Part shown: positions 1 to 11,260 of the stretch, piece by piece
Position numbering within the stretch: the first letter of the stretch is position 1
How the letters are laid out: each line of letters opens with the position of its first letter
The notes under the pieces: model-generated
What the model was told of the DNA's origin: nothing
The model's database searches: none
The model's input: only the letters and a program-made list of their open reading frames with translations
Assembly: GCA_029582165.1 (NCBI GenBank)
Contig: CM055880.1
Span: forward strand, 7,626,001-7,690,000
Length of the DNA: 64,000 nt
From: Portulaca oleracea
Taxonomy: Eukaryota; Streptophyta; Magnoliopsida; Caryophyllales; Portulacaceae
Direction of reading: 5' to 3'
Program-made: the position numbers and the translations under genes

Positions 1-320
1 ACTCGAGAGTATTTCATGAGTTTCACGACCAAACCACAAATGAACAGAGACTTGTAGATGATGATGCTCAAAATTGAAGTTGCTGATCTCCTAGTGTTCT
101 TTCTGTTTGCATCCCTCTTAACCAGCCATTTTTTTTCAACAGTCACCAATAGAGATAGGTCGATGCCAGTGACCAGATTGATTGGTTTCTCTTCCTATTT
201 TCATCTCATTGATTGAGAAAGAATCATGCCGACATTGTTCCAGTTTTTTCTGCTAGATCTCAAACTCAGTAAATTATGTTTTGTGTGGGCCCTTCTGAGT
301 TGTGTTTATATTATGTACAG
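1..320 (+). other. intronic sequence upstream of first visible exon
   Basis: T-rich sequence ending in a good 3' splice site (TTATGTACAG just before 321). I see no convincing exon before that point. It is probably the last part of an intron of the gene that ends at 1366. Confidence 0.5.
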
Positions 321-1366
321 GCTGCTAAGGAAGCACGATTTGACAAGGAAGCCATAACAAAGTTTTTCAAAATGGTTTGTGTTGCTTTCTTTCAAGTACC
401 TTTTGTGAATTACATTTTCTTATTTTGTGGGGGAATCTTGATCAAGATACTGCCTCATATTATTTGCAGCTGATCAGGAGAAGATATTTTCCAGATGAAT
501 TGCCTCCATCAAATCCTTGGTCAGCTTCACCAATGCGGAAATCCTTCTCATCATCAGATGATATAACAAGTAGCGAAGAGCAGTTCGGAAATCTTGCAAG
601 GTATTATCTCCAATTTGTTTACATTACTCCGAGCTTTGCTTTTTGCATGGTCATGAATTATCCTGTTGGTGAAATGTTTTCTTGAATGGAATATCCACAT
701 GGTTCATACTTACTGCTTGTTGGAAGAAGAAACAACTATCACTTTAGACCATAGTCGGAGAAAGAGCATTCGTAAATAGAATTATACAGAATTGTCACAT
801 GGTGGTGGCTGCTCAAACTTGCATAAAGAGGAGACACTTATGGTGTGTTTGCTTGGCAACATTCCAGGAAAAGTTTTCCGTGTCCAAGTTGACAAACTTA
901 TTCATGATTGGTTGTACTTGGTAGATGGTAAAATTTTAATGTGGGACCCATTATTTCACTTTTAAGATCAGTAAACTTTTTCCCGGGGGGAAAGGAGGGA
1001 TAGGGAAGGTTTTTCTTTCCGAAACCAACCCTATTGTTAGGCGAGCAAACTGCATGGGCCTACTGCCTACCCTGATGAACATTTATGTTGAAATGACCAA
1101 ATTACTACAACTAAACAGGAAATTGCATTCTGATAATATCTCTAAACATCCCTTGTGGCGGTGTTTGTTGCAGTTTAAGTGGAGACCCTTACAAGTACAA
1201 TGTGCTTCCTCCGTTGCCAGCTCAGCACAGTCTAACGCCACCTCCGACACTTTATCCTCAGCGGCCAATGCTGACCCCGGAAGCCAATAACATGCCTCGT
1301 TATAGCCTTGCCTCTGCTGCTGAACTCAGCTATACACGACCCAAGCGTACAGATATTGATGTCTGA
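321..1366 (+). CDS. 3' part of an unrecognised protein-coding gene (three exons)
   Basis: Three exons join in one open frame: 321-374, 470-600 and 1174-1366, ending in TGA. Introns start GT and end AG, and the phases fit (0, then 2). The visible C-terminus is about 125 residues. It begins AAKEARFDKEAITKFFK, a charged helical stretch. A basic LIRRRYFPDELPPSNPW segment and a Ser-rich stretch (KSFSSSDDITSSEEQ) follow. Next comes a Pro/Leu/Tyr-rich tail (YNVLPPLPAQHSLTPPP) ending in the basic RPKRTDIDV. No catalytic motif, membrane segment or known domain is visible, so no function is given. The Ser-rich and Pro-rich parts look disordered and could be phosphorylated. The gene starts outside the window. 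The chain is believable because three separate exons keep frame and have consensus junctions, but a missed small exon inside 601-1173 cannot be excluded. Confidence 0.7.
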
Positions 1367-1796
1367 AAACCAACATTGTTTAGTAGTTATCTCTCCCTGT
1401 TGATCAGCTCGCATTTTCTTGTTTTTCGGTCTGAAAATTTTGGCTATCAGTTGTAATTTTCTTGTCCCACCAATCACAGATGATCAGAAGTGTGTAATAT
1501 TCTTGTTAAACACTGATTCATTTGTATCCCAGATTCCTTTAAACCCATATCTTTCCCTCAGCCCAGTGTAAACAAGTCAAAGCAAACCAATGTATAGAGC
1601 GCAGAATTGACCACATTTTTTCCTTCTCTTCTCTTTTACTAACCATGATTTCTAATCTGGAGTATTTTTTTTATTTTTAAATTATCTAAAGCCTAAAACA
1701 TGCCCTAAAGTTTTATTTATTAAAAAAGAATGATGTAAAGTTTGCATCTATAACAAAAGTCAGCGTGCTGGTTGAGGAAGTCACTCTTTATCTTTA
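1367..1796 (+). other. 3' untranslated and downstream region
   Basis: AT-rich sequence after the stop codon at 1364-1366, without a further ORF. It probably holds the 3' UTR and polyadenylation region. It ends at the TTA target duplication of the next element. Confidence 0.5.
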
Positions 1797-2058
1797 GGGT
1801 CCGTTTGGACCTAGGAAAATAGGATGGAAAAAAATCACATGGCAAAAAAATTAGGAGGAAAATTTTTTTGGGGTAAAGTAAATTTCTTTCTCTTGTTTGG
1901 TTCAAGTAAAATTTTGAAGGAAAAAAATTGATTTTCTATTCAACTTTCTTTGCCTTGTTTGGTTCGAAGGAAAATGTATGGAAAAAAAATTTGCATGAAA
2001 CTTTGAAAATGTCAAGCTTCATTTTTCTACATTATATGATGTGATTTGGAGGGGGAGT

Positions 2059-2098
<40 letters not shown>

Positions 2099-2132
2099 AA
2101 GAGAGAAAGAGAGAGAAGAGACTTAGAGAGAT

Positions 2133-2216
<84 letters not shown>

Positions 2217-2369
2217 GAGAGATTGAGAAGATAGTTAGAGAGAAAAGAGTGTTAGAGAGAGAGAGAGAGAAGAGTTAGAGAGAGAGAGAGAGAGAGAAAG
2301 AGAAAGAGAGAGAGAGAGAAGAGAGAGAGCGAGAGAGAAGAGTTAGAGAGAGAGAGAGTGAGTGAAGAG

Positions 2370-2430
<61 letters not shown>

Positions 2431-2493
2431 GAAGAGTTAGAGAGAGAGAAAGAGAGAGAGAGAACGAGAGAGGAGAGAGAGAGAAGAGAGACT

Positions 2494-2541
<48 letters not shown>

Positions 2542-2571
2542 AGTTAGAGAGAGAAGAGTGTTAGATAGAAC

Positions 2572-2615
<44 letters not shown>

Positions 2616-2791
2616 AGTGTTAGATAGAACGAGAGAGAGAGAGAGAAGAGTTAGAGAGAGAGACAGAGAGAGAGAAGCGAGTAAGAGAGAGAGAGAGAAG
2701 AGTTAGAGAGAGCGAGCGAGAGAGAGAAGAGACTTAGAGAGAGAGAGAGAGAGAGAGAGAAGATAGTTAGAGAGAGAACTGTGTTAGATAG

Positions 2792-2832
<41 letters not shown>

Positions 2833-3065
2833 AGGGAGCCACGAGAGATGATGGAGAGAAAGGTTGGATTTGATCCAAAATTTTTCTTCAAACTTTCCTT
2901 TCATTTTTGAAGGGAAATTTTTTTGTTCTTGGTGACCCCAAATTTTCCATGCAATTTTCCAACAACTTTTTTTCCATTCCTTTTTCTTCAATCCAAACAA
3001 AGGAAAGATTTTCATTTTCCAAAATAATTTTTTTCTATGCTGTTTTCTCAAGTCCAAACGGACCC
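1797..3065. mobile_element. TIR element (PIF/Harbinger-like by target site) filled with a GA satellite
   Basis: The ends are inverted repeats: GGGTCCGTTTGGAC at 1797 and GTCCAAACGGACCC ending at 3065. Both are flanked by TTA (1794-1796 and 3066-3068), a 3-bp duplication typical of PIF/Harbinger and Tourist elements. The outer 200-250 bp on each side are A/T-rich arms that resemble each other in inverted orientation (runs such as CTTTGTTTGG and TGGAAAA). The middle is a GA satellite of nearly 0.8 kb. There is no transposase ORF, so the element is non-autonomous. Confidence 0.75.
2056..2829. repeat. (GA)n satellite-like array with higher-order interruptions
   Basis: About 770 bp of GA dinucleotides broken by recurring units such as GAAGAGTTAGAGAGA, GAAGATAGTTAGAGAG and GAGTGTTAGATAGAACGA. 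The interruptions themselves recur (for example near 2230, 2550, 2610 and 2770), so the array grew by block duplication as well as slippage. It is pure purine on one strand. It yields repetitive Arg/Glu or Ser/Leu reading frames that are not genes. Confidence 0.95.
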
Positions 3066-3068
3066 TTA

Positions 3069-4398
3069 AAGTTATCCTTTTAGCAATCTCTCCTTCATAA
3101 ACCTCATTGTCGCGTCTTGATCACCAACAATCTTCAAGTCTACGAGAGGTATTTTTAATAGATGAAATATACTTTGACAAGCACTTCCTTGTCAAGACTT
3201 GCATGGGAACTCTTTGCAGATTCTTCAGAGTTATCCTAGAAATAAGCGAATTCTTCTAAGCGGCCTTGTGGTGATCAACACATTCTTCCCACTTGTGTAC
3301 TATACAGTTGAATCATTGACCCACTGGGTCAACCGGTACGGTCACCGGTCTGGTTTTGACAACATAGTTGTATAGTTGTATGCTTTGAACTCCTCAAAAG
3401 TGCGACTCTACATGTATCCTCTCGTATCTGTAATAGATAAAATATACTTTGACATGTACTAAGGATCTACTAGCCAGTAGTCACTTGCAAATTATACTCT
3501 ATGTCATAGATGCAGGACCTACATTTGCCGTTAATAATTTTTTGTAACATCAATGAGTTTTACAATAATATTGATAAGCTTATGATCAATTTTTTAAAAA
3601 TAAGTAAGTTTTTTCCTAAAATTTAATTCTTTGGATGACTTTAGGTACCATATTAAAATTGTCACGCTGTAGATTGTAACAGAAGCACTATAGATTTAAA
3701 CTATAGATGCATAAAATTCAACTTTCAAGTAACAAATTCAGATTTTCCTATTGTTCAAATCTTATGACAATCTATCATGATTTACAATGACTAACCATCT
3801 TTAGTAATTACTAATGAGAAAAAAAGATAGAAAAAGGAGAGAAAAAAATGAAACACATTATTTTATTATTATAAAATATCCACGATACATGCTCCTATCA
3901 CTTTTTCACAATATTTTCACGAGTTTTGCACATTACTTCAAATGCACCAAGATTTGAGAAGAAAAAGTTAGCTACAAACCTTATATAACAACAAAGCACA
4001 TACAAACAAAGAAACAAACTTTAATTCTTTAAAAAGAAAAAGTCAAAATCACTCGCAATGACATAAAATCTAATACAACGAACTTACCATTTGTCGGTAA
4101 CAATAAATGTGGATGGTTAAAAGTGGAGGGTACCATATTTTCTATCATCTCTTTCTTTCGTTTTCTCATATGAAATGCTTCATGTAAAAAACGATAACAT
4201 GATGATAATTATTAAGTAGTGGCGCAAGTATATTGGACACAATTCCACAACCATATTTGTATAGTCCAAATCATGAGTTACATGTGGAATTAGATAACCC
4301 AATGACCTCCTTCAAGATGTCTTCATTTCAATACTTCATAAGCCCTTTGTTTGTGGAGGTTCTATTCTTAGTAACAATTATGCAACCATATTTGTATA
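3069..4398. other. AT-rich intergenic sequence
   Basis: No gene seen. A short direct repeat is present: the block around ATAGATGAAATATACTTTGA (about 3158) returns with small changes near 3432. A stretch rich in CCGGT motifs lies at 3330-3360. Confidence 0.5.
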
Positions 4399-4655
4399 GT
4401 CCCTCCGTTCCATAATAACTGTCATCTTTGGAAATTGTGCAGTCAAATTTCAAAAATTTTGACCGTAAATTTCTCAATATATACAATGAGTTCCTATATA
4501 AAATTACCACCATTAAATTTGTAATGAAAAATACTATCATAAAAGTATAATATTGCAATTATTAATAACATATTATGTAAGAAATTATCAATCAAAGAAT
4601 AATATTGGAGACCTTAAAAGTCAAAGATGTGACAATTAATATGGAACGGAGTGAG
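4399..4655. mobile_element. Stowaway-like MITE
   Basis: Ends GTCCCTCCGTTCC and GGAACGGAGTGAG are inverted, with TA on both outer sides (4397-4398, 4656-4657). The TA duplication and CTCCCTCCGT-type termini mark Stowaway (Tc1/mariner-derived) MITEs. It is 257 bp with no coding capacity. Related copies lie at 22803, 39380, 53392 and 60719. Confidence 0.85.
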
Positions 4656-4842
4656 TAAGAGTTGTATTATGGTGTGTTTGTTTCTTACTTTGCAACAATA
4701 GCTACCTTTCGGCTTCTAAAGCCTTATATTTCGCATTGCCCCCCCAAACACAAACTGTTGGACAAATACTAGTCCCTAGACAAATTACATCATCCATTGT
4801 ACACCACATACATCTTAATTCAATCCAAACACTCATTTGAAA

Positions 4843-4990
4843 GATGTTGACTTCCAATCGTTGTCAAGAAGGTTATAGAAAACTGATACTGTTGAAGTAT
4901 TAATTCATGTAAGGAGTCACTATCCACGGACCAATTTGAGTGAAAGATTGAATGTATATATACATACGTGTTTAGATGTCTAGGGTTAAG
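4843..4990. repeat. dispersed repeat, copy 1
   Basis: The stretch containing AAGAAGGTTATAGAAAAC, TACTGTTGA and GGACCAATTT recurs in the same order and orientation at 6938-7060, with substitutions and small indels. Origin unknown. Confidence 0.5.
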
Positions 4991-5326
4991 TAGTTTACTA
5001 TTCATTTTTATGAATTCTCTATAATTTTTGCCAAAAGTGTTTGTATTCGTTGGAGTATTTTAAGAGTTTGGAGGATTAATTAAATGTGAAGGAAATTCAT
5101 AAATATAAGTTTAAGGTTAATCGGGAGAGTTAGCGGAAAGATTTGGGCCGGACCGTGCCTCATGTGACATGGACCGTGAAATTCCATAGAGGGTTAGAAA
5201 AGTGTAGACGGGTATGTCACAAACTGAGTCTGTCCTGAGTCTTGACATTGACCGTGTCAGTGGCAACATGATGTCCAAGTGTCCAACTCGGTTAGATTTG
5301 AATTTCATGATTTTTAGCCTTTGAAT

Positions 5327-5957
5327 TGTTGGGGATTAATGAGGGGATGATTATTGACTGATTTCTTTAGTCAATAATAATCCTTTTGTCATGGTCATGA
5401 TCCAATCCCTTGGATAATACCCTTCAATCGTGCTCTATGATGGGAAAGTTGTACTTTTAAACATTATGAATAGGGGATAAATTTCATTCATTCAACACAC
5501 TACTTTTCTCTTCTTGTTCTTTCGTAGAGAGTTTCAACACACTCTTAAGATGTTGAACTACAATAACATCTTGAGAGTTCTTTGAGAAGTCTTGCCTTTC
5601 ATTCACAAGAAGTTAAGTTTTACCCTTGATTTTTTTCATGGTTTAGTGAATAAGTTTTAGGCCCTGTTCTTTTCTGCGGTTTGCCACAACTCACCACAAT
5701 TTACCACAAATCATTACTTTTCTCTTTTCTCACTTTTTTTCCTCTACTTTTTACATTCTCCCTCCTCACCTACCTCACATACCAATAACCTACCACAATT
5801 CCACCACACTCACCACAATTCCACCACACCTCACCACACCATACCGCAGAAAAGAACAGGGCCTTAGTGGGAGCGAGTTGAATCTATAACTCTTAGCCAC
5901 CCAAGTGATTCATCATCTTATGTTTGGTTGACCGTGTTACCCACATCTTCCCCAACA
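5327..5957 (+). mobile_element. probable solo LTR interrupted by a MITE
   Basis: It begins TGTTGGGG and ends CCCCAACA, the inverted TG..CA termini expected of an LTR. A TATA-like stretch (TTATGAATAGGGG, near 5465) precedes CA-rich leader-like sequence. A 204-bp MITE sits inside at 5660. The flanking 5-bp words do not match exactly, so the borders are tentative. GACCGTG words just upstream (5140-5270) may belong to the same retroelement. Confidence 0.5.
5660..5863. mobile_element. Tourist/Harbinger-like MITE, family 1 (best-preserved copy)
   Basis: Near-perfect termini: GGCCCTGTTCTTTTCTGCGG and its inverse CCGCAGAAAAGAACAGGGCC, each flanked by TTA (5657-5659, 5864-5866). The interior is an A/C-rich run of ACCACAA and CACCACA words. 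Other copies in this window are at 33872, 40875, 62701 and 63680. Confidence 0.85.
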
Positions 5958-6080
5958 TAATTAAAATATATGGATACTATAGAAAATGCTATTGTAGCTT
6001 CTTAAATAATATACGTGTGTGTATGTATATTTCAATTCTAAACTAAGGTTGTTTGATAAGCTCTTATAATATAGGACTAG

Positions 6081-6293
6081 GGCTATTTCTTTCTTACTAT
6101 ACACTACCCCAACCCAACTTTACCATTCTCTTGCCCAATTCTCTTTTTCTATTTAAATCTACCTAAATTTTCCTATTTTTAGAAAAATTTATTACCTACA
6201 TGTACTTATTCTATCTAAATCTAGCCAAACTTATTCAAATATGCTGAACCTTATTCTACCCAAATTTTGTATACCCATCGAAGAAATAGAGCC
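6081..6293. mobile_element. short MITE with 3-bp TAG duplication
   Basis: Termini GGCTATTTCTTTC and GAAGAAATAGAGCC are inverted, and TAG flanks both sides (6078-6080, 6294-6296). The interior is A/T/C-rich and non-coding. Confidence 0.6.
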
Positions 6294-7590
6294 TAGATTA
6301 CATGGTGTATGCTCCGATCATTTTAATGATCAATTGTTATACTTATATAACACGATAACAATACTTTAGCATTGATCACCAAACATATAACTTGGGGTTT
6401 TGAAAACTGGCTAACCTCATTTGCGGTTTATGGATTTTGGAAACCTTAACCTAAATTGCATTATGCATTTATGCAGTTAACTCTTTTTGGAAATCGAAAA
6501 AAGAAATCAAACCGAAACCATTTTTTTGAATTGACTTTATGGTTAATCGTAGTTAACCACCGGCTCTTGAAAATTGAAAGAGACAAAGAATAGGAGTAGG
6601 GTTTGAACTTTGAGTAATTGAGTCTTCAAAATTATGCATAAAGAAGAAAGATGCAATAATCAAATTTTAAGTTAAACGAAACACTCGCTCCCCAATCACT
6701 TGCTTAGGGTATCTTTTTTTTACAAATAATTAAACTGGTTAATTACAATTATATAACTGCTTTTCAAAATCCAAAACCAAAGCCAAAACCAACCGGTTAA
6801 CCTAGTTCAGTTAACCGAAACCGTGAAATCTAAACCTAGTTAAGTTCAATTCAACTTTTTACGATTTTACGATTTGATACTCCCTTACATATAAGTATCG
6901 ATCACCGAAATGACACGCATATATGATACACCGACCCTATAGTTGTGAAGAAGGCTATAGAAAACCATATAGTACTGTTGACGTAATTCCATTGCTGCCG
7001 ACAGTACAAAGGGACCAATTTAAGGAAAAGACTGATGATATACATGCTTAAAAACAGACCCAATAATTTGTCCGTTTGCCTTCCAAGTTAGAAAATTACC
7101 ACATTTTGTATTCCATTATTAACAGGTTCGTCTTATTCTGAGTTAAGAGATACATATGTATACGTCCAAAACTTCATATCAATTTCTATCATATCAAAAA
7201 AAGTGTGAACAGCTCCTCAATAATTAGATTAGATAGAAAGAAAATGAAAGGAACCAATATACAAAATGGTCGTGGTCATTCATTGATGTGGATGTAGCTG
7301 TGAAAAGATAGTCATTAATGACAACAATCAGCACTGAAATTAGTCAGAAACAGTCATGTATAATCTCGCTTTCAAATCTAATATTAATCCTTATACAAAC
7401 CTTATGACTTTGACAGTACTTAATTAAGTCTGATATGACAAACTAATTAAACACAATGATAAGTGTGATTAATACTCGTTAACTCAAGAAGTATATATAT
7501 AGTATCTGGCAATATATATATATATATATGCATGTATTTATCCTTTTAATTAAACACATATTTAGAGCTGAAAATGGATGGAGTGAGAAA
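6294..7590. other. intergenic sequence downstream of the bHLH gene
   Basis: AT-rich and without a gene. It contains stretches rich in AACCGGTTAA and CCAAAACC words (6400-6850), the second copy of the 4843 repeat (6938-7060), and a short TA run near 7513. The region next to 7590 probably includes the 3' UTR of the minus-strand bHLH gene. Confidence 0.5.
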
Positions 7591-7702
7591 TTAGAAAGGC
7601 CATGGTGGATGAACACGAGGAAGGACAGCCTCGTAGCCTTCTCGCTCCATCCTCTCCATTTCCTGATGAGCTTCATATGAGTTTGCTGTTCTCTGCATGC
7701 AC

Positions 7703-7741
<39 letters not shown>

Positions 7742-10577
7742 TTATATTTATATCGCATTAATTAAACCCAATAACTATTATTTCAATTGCCCATACTTTA
7801 TAGATGGGGAAATATCGGCTTACCAAAGGCCAAATTCAACTATTATTAATATTTCTTCACTTAATTAATTTTTTTCGTTTCTCCATGTTTGTCACTTAGT
7901 ACATTTTTAATAAGAATTTTACTATTTTTACCTTTAACATATTGAAACTAAAAATTTAATGACAAATAGTACATTTTTACTATTTGTCAGAGATGCAACT
8001 TGTAGATATGTTCATGGACAAAAAGGTGGTCAGAAGGTTAGAATGAAGAGGCGTACGAACTTGTCGGAAAATGACAGTTTTGATGGTATTGAAGCTGAGA
8101 TTGAACGAAGGAAGGTGATTATTGGCAATGACATTGGTGTGCGATTCCTTGATGACCCAAGCAGCTAAATTCATTAATCTAGCTTTTTCTACCATGTATT
8201 GGTTTGTTTGGCTGTGATTCATGTTTAGTTCTTGCAGCGTTTTTATTTAGCAGTTTGGTTGTAACCTTTTTGGTGGTGGATGCTTGCTGTTCTGTTTGCA
8301 GATTGCTGTTTGTTATGAACTTTTAGCCTTTTGACAATTAATAATCGAAAAAAATAAATTTTTTTAATGATAATTGAGGACACTCTAATTACCATTTAGA
8401 TTTAATTCTACCAAATTTATCTGTTTCATTGGTTTCTTCACTTTTTTTTCTAAAAGTAACAAAAAAAGGGATAGAGGTGGTATTTAAATATATTTAATTA
8501 AAATCAGCTTTTGATGTTTTATTCAATGGATGATATGATTAAAACAAAAACAATTAATAATTAAAATTTATTGGTTTTTTAAATTGATAAATAGTATGAG
8601 ATTGAAAAAGTTTAGTAAAACGATCATATAAAAAAATGGAGGGAATATATCCATATAGCATATGTATTAAGGATCTTCCTTTGGTTCCTGAGAAATGAGA
8701 TGGAAAGAAAAATTTTCAAAAAAATAATTTACTATTCTTCACTAGCATTGAAGAAGAGTTAGATGGAAAATTCATTGGAAATTCATATGATTTTACTATC
8801 AATATTTTCCTTCTAAATTTGACAAAAAAATAACTAATTAAAAAAACGAAAATGATATGTGCATTAAATGACAGGAAAGCATTGGGGCCATATCAGGGAG
8901 AAATGAAGGGATGAATGACATGGAGAAAAGGATAATTTGATTGATTGATAAAGAGAGGTAAAAATTTTCAGATATTTGTATTTTTCAAGAATATTCAATC
9001 GTAGAAAAGAACCAAAAAACTTACTCTTAGAGTTTCGAATACCTCTGCCTCAGGGGAGTTGAAGTCATAAAATAAACTTGCAGCTGACAGTTTCATGGAC
9101 AGGAACTGATAACAAAATCATATTATACCAATAATAAAACATAATTAGATATAATTCTCATAAATAATGAGAAATTAAGCATGCATAATTCTGAATAAAC
9201 CTCAATCTGATTCTGTAATGATCGAACGTAGTTGATGATCACATCCAACATCACAGCCATTCCCATCGTCTGCAATATATAGCATATATCACATCGAATA
9301 ATCTCTCGTTTAATACAACAAGAGCAAAGTATTCAATTAGGGAGCGTTTAATAGGAACCCCATTTCCATGAAAAGTTTTCCATAGGAAAAATTTTCTCGG
9401 GAAAAATTTCCATTAGCCCTTCCTAACGGAAATTTTCCCTAAGAAAATGTAGCAAATAGTGAGTCCACCGTAAAATTTTTTTTTCAAGGTCAACATACGT
9501 CCAAACATGGGGAAAATAAGTCAGCCTGAGAAAGTTGATCATTTCACCGGGGTTTTTGATCAACCAAACGCACCCTTAATCAATTCAGTTTAGGTTTTGA
9601 TGTTTTACCTTGTAGCATCCAGGAACTAAATCTTGCAGAACTTTCAGCTTCTCATTTATTCTTTCTCTCCGAACCTAATATGTTCATGAGTAACAATTTC
9701 TTAAGACAATTTTTCATTAATTAATCAATAATCAAGGGTATCAAAATAGGTAAAATTAAGATCATTCTGTTTAAACTAAACATGATGAAAATAAACATGA
9801 TGAATGTAATTAAACTAACCCTTTCAGCCAGACTATGACTGTCAGTAGCTTGTCCTCTCTTAGCCCTTACATGAATAACTTCTCTTGGCTTCTGTACTTG
9901 ATCTTCAGTTTTCCCCTTCCTCTTCCTCCCTCCACCCTTACATGAATAATTTTTGTGTCAGTCAAACATTCAAAACTTCGGACAGTTGATTTCATAGCAT
10001 ATGTAAAAACTTATTACATAAAACTATAGCCATTGGATATGGGTTACCCAAAATACTATCATGGGAATACAACGTTATAATTTTTGGAAAAATATTTTAT
10101 TTGAGAAATAAGTACTCGATCGTAAAATGAAAAGGAAGGAGTATTGATTACATTATTAGTATTTTTGTCAGTTGCGCCACCAGACTCGCTTCCAAACCCA
10201 GGAGAGGATGGCATTTCCAAGAACTCCGACATAGGAACCGTTGTGTTCTTCTCGAAGGACGGCAGAGATTGCGCCACCTCAGCAGCCGGATGATCAAAGG
10301 GTGGTGCTGATCTGAACAAGTTCTGACTGCTGCTTCCTCCTAACAGAACCTCGTTCGAGTAATTGGGTTGATGGAAGGTGTTTGGATTATTGTTAGAAAA
10401 ACCCGTCTGATGATGATCAGTACTCGAAAAGTAATCCAGAAGTCCATGGACTTGGGAGGTTGGCGGCTGATTTAGCTCGGAAAAATTGTTGAACATGAGT
10501 TCCATGTTCGAGTTGAGCTCCGAAAATGAGGTTGCTGGCTTCAGCAGTTTGAGAAAATCACTTGTGAATTCATCCAT
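7591..10577 (-). CDS. BEE1/BEE3-like: bHLH transcription factor, BEE1/BEE3-like (six exons)
   Basis: Exons read on the minus strand: 10577-10152, 9936-9820, 9674-9609, 9269-9201, 9105-9025, 7692-7591. All introns are GT-AG with phase 0, giving 286 aa. Residues 1-142 are a Ser/Asn/Pro-rich probable transactivation region. A basic nuclear-localisation patch (GGGRKRKGK, 143-151) follows. The basic region SHSLAERVRRERI carries His176, Glu180 and Arg184, the E-box-contacting triad. The helix-loop-helix runs through LQDLVPGCYKTMGMA and INYVRSLQNQIEFLSMKL. The loop words YKTMGMA and the FLSMKLSAAS..YDFNS tail match remembered BEE1/BEE3 proteins, brassinosteroid early-response growth regulators that bind DNA in the nucleus as dimers. 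The C-terminus ends in HPPWPF. Val213 stands where relatives have Glu (MLDEIINYV). The last exon matches family tails (SYEAHQEMERM), which supports the 1.3 kb final intron. DNA binding is predicted but untested. Confidence 0.88.
7703..7741. repeat. (CAT)n microsatellite abutting a splice acceptor
   Basis: About 13 CAT units on the plus strand. On the gene's strand this is (ATG)n, ending about 10 nt before the 3' splice site of the bHLH last exon (acceptor AG at 7693-7694). Confidence 0.95.
7985..8355 (+). mobile_element. possible LINE 3'-end fragment in bHLH intron 5
   Basis: A short open stretch ends RRKVIIGNDIGVRFLDDPSS. A T/G-rich tail follows (GGTTTGTTTGGCTGTG, GGTGGTGGATGC) and then an A-rich end near 8350, resembling plant LINE 3' regions such as the one at 20760. 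No matching target duplication was found. The surrounding 7870-8655 has weak Stowaway-like ends. Tentative. Confidence 0.3.
9340..9575. mobile_element. Tourist/Harbinger-like MITE, family 2, inside bHLH intron 3
   Basis: It starts GGGAGCGTTT and ends AAACGCACCC, flanked by TTA on both sides (9337-9339, 9576-9578). It makes up 236 of the 339 bp of intron 3, so the intron was about 100 bp before insertion. Relatives lie at 20157, 59112 and 62568. Confidence 0.8.
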
Positions 10578-10616
10578 GGTGACTCTTTATGTGATTTTGG
10601 TGCGCATGTACACATA

Positions 10617-10630
10617 CATATATATATATA
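10617..10630 (-). promoter_or_regulatory. TATA-like run upstream of the bHLH gene
   Basis: A TATATATATATA run lies 40-53 nt upstream of the ATG on the minus strand. It would imply a very short 5' UTR. It may instead be a simple repeat, with the true promoter further upstream. Confidence 0.4.
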
Positions 10631-11122
10631 GCATATGGTTAATGGAATAGTTAGGGTTTAATATTTCTGCTTATAAGCTTTATGAAGTTGATTATGTATA
10701 TAATAAGGTATGATATATGAGGGCATGGGCACACTCTGGATGTTTCTTCATATATAGGTAGGTCCATGCATGTACCATATAGTAGTAGAAGTCTCAAAGT
10801 TGATATATTTCAGTAAATAGGGACCATTGATTACCTTTTGATCAAGTATAGTGAAAATGAGGAAGTTTCTGTTAAACTGATTGGCGTTCCATTCAAAGTT
10901 ATTGATAATGTAACAGCACGTAGTACTGTTAGTCATCTGTCCTAATGCAGTTGTCATTTGTCAAACTAGATTATAAGAAAAAAGTAACAAAGATTTCTCA
11001 TGTTGGTATTGTTGTGTTACTATCGGGTTTGTATTGATGTTGCACGTCCACTTGACTAGCTTTGTTCTTGTTGGATTTCCATTAAAATTATGTTTCACAT
11101 ATTCTTCGTGCTTTCTAACCGC
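10631..11122. other. bHLH upstream intergenic region
   Basis: AT-rich sequence with no coding signal. It presumably contains the bHLH promoter. No recognised cis-element cluster was identified. Confidence 0.4.
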
Positions 11123-11260
11123 GGCCGTGTTCTTTAAAGTGATAGGATCAAATTGTATTCGGTAAGATAAGATAAGGAAAGACAAGAATAAAATTTTAAC
11201 TTTGGTTTGAGTATTCTGTTTAGGGAATCGGGTAAGATCAGTAACCTAAAGAACAGGACC
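11123..11260. mobile_element. short MITE-like inverted-repeat element
   Basis: GGCCGTGTTCTTTAAAG at the left and CCTAAAGAACAGGACC at the right are imperfect inverted termini resembling family 1 (GTTCTTT). About 138 bp. No clear target duplication. Confidence 0.45.

Noticed and set aside
2358..2878. Open frames of Arg/Glu or Ser/Leu repeats in the GA array
   Set aside because: Pure translation of a dinucleotide repeat; no start context, splice sites or conserved sequence.
7602..7868. Plus-strand frame with an Ile run
   Set aside because: It is the antisense of the bHLH last exon plus the CAT microsatellite.
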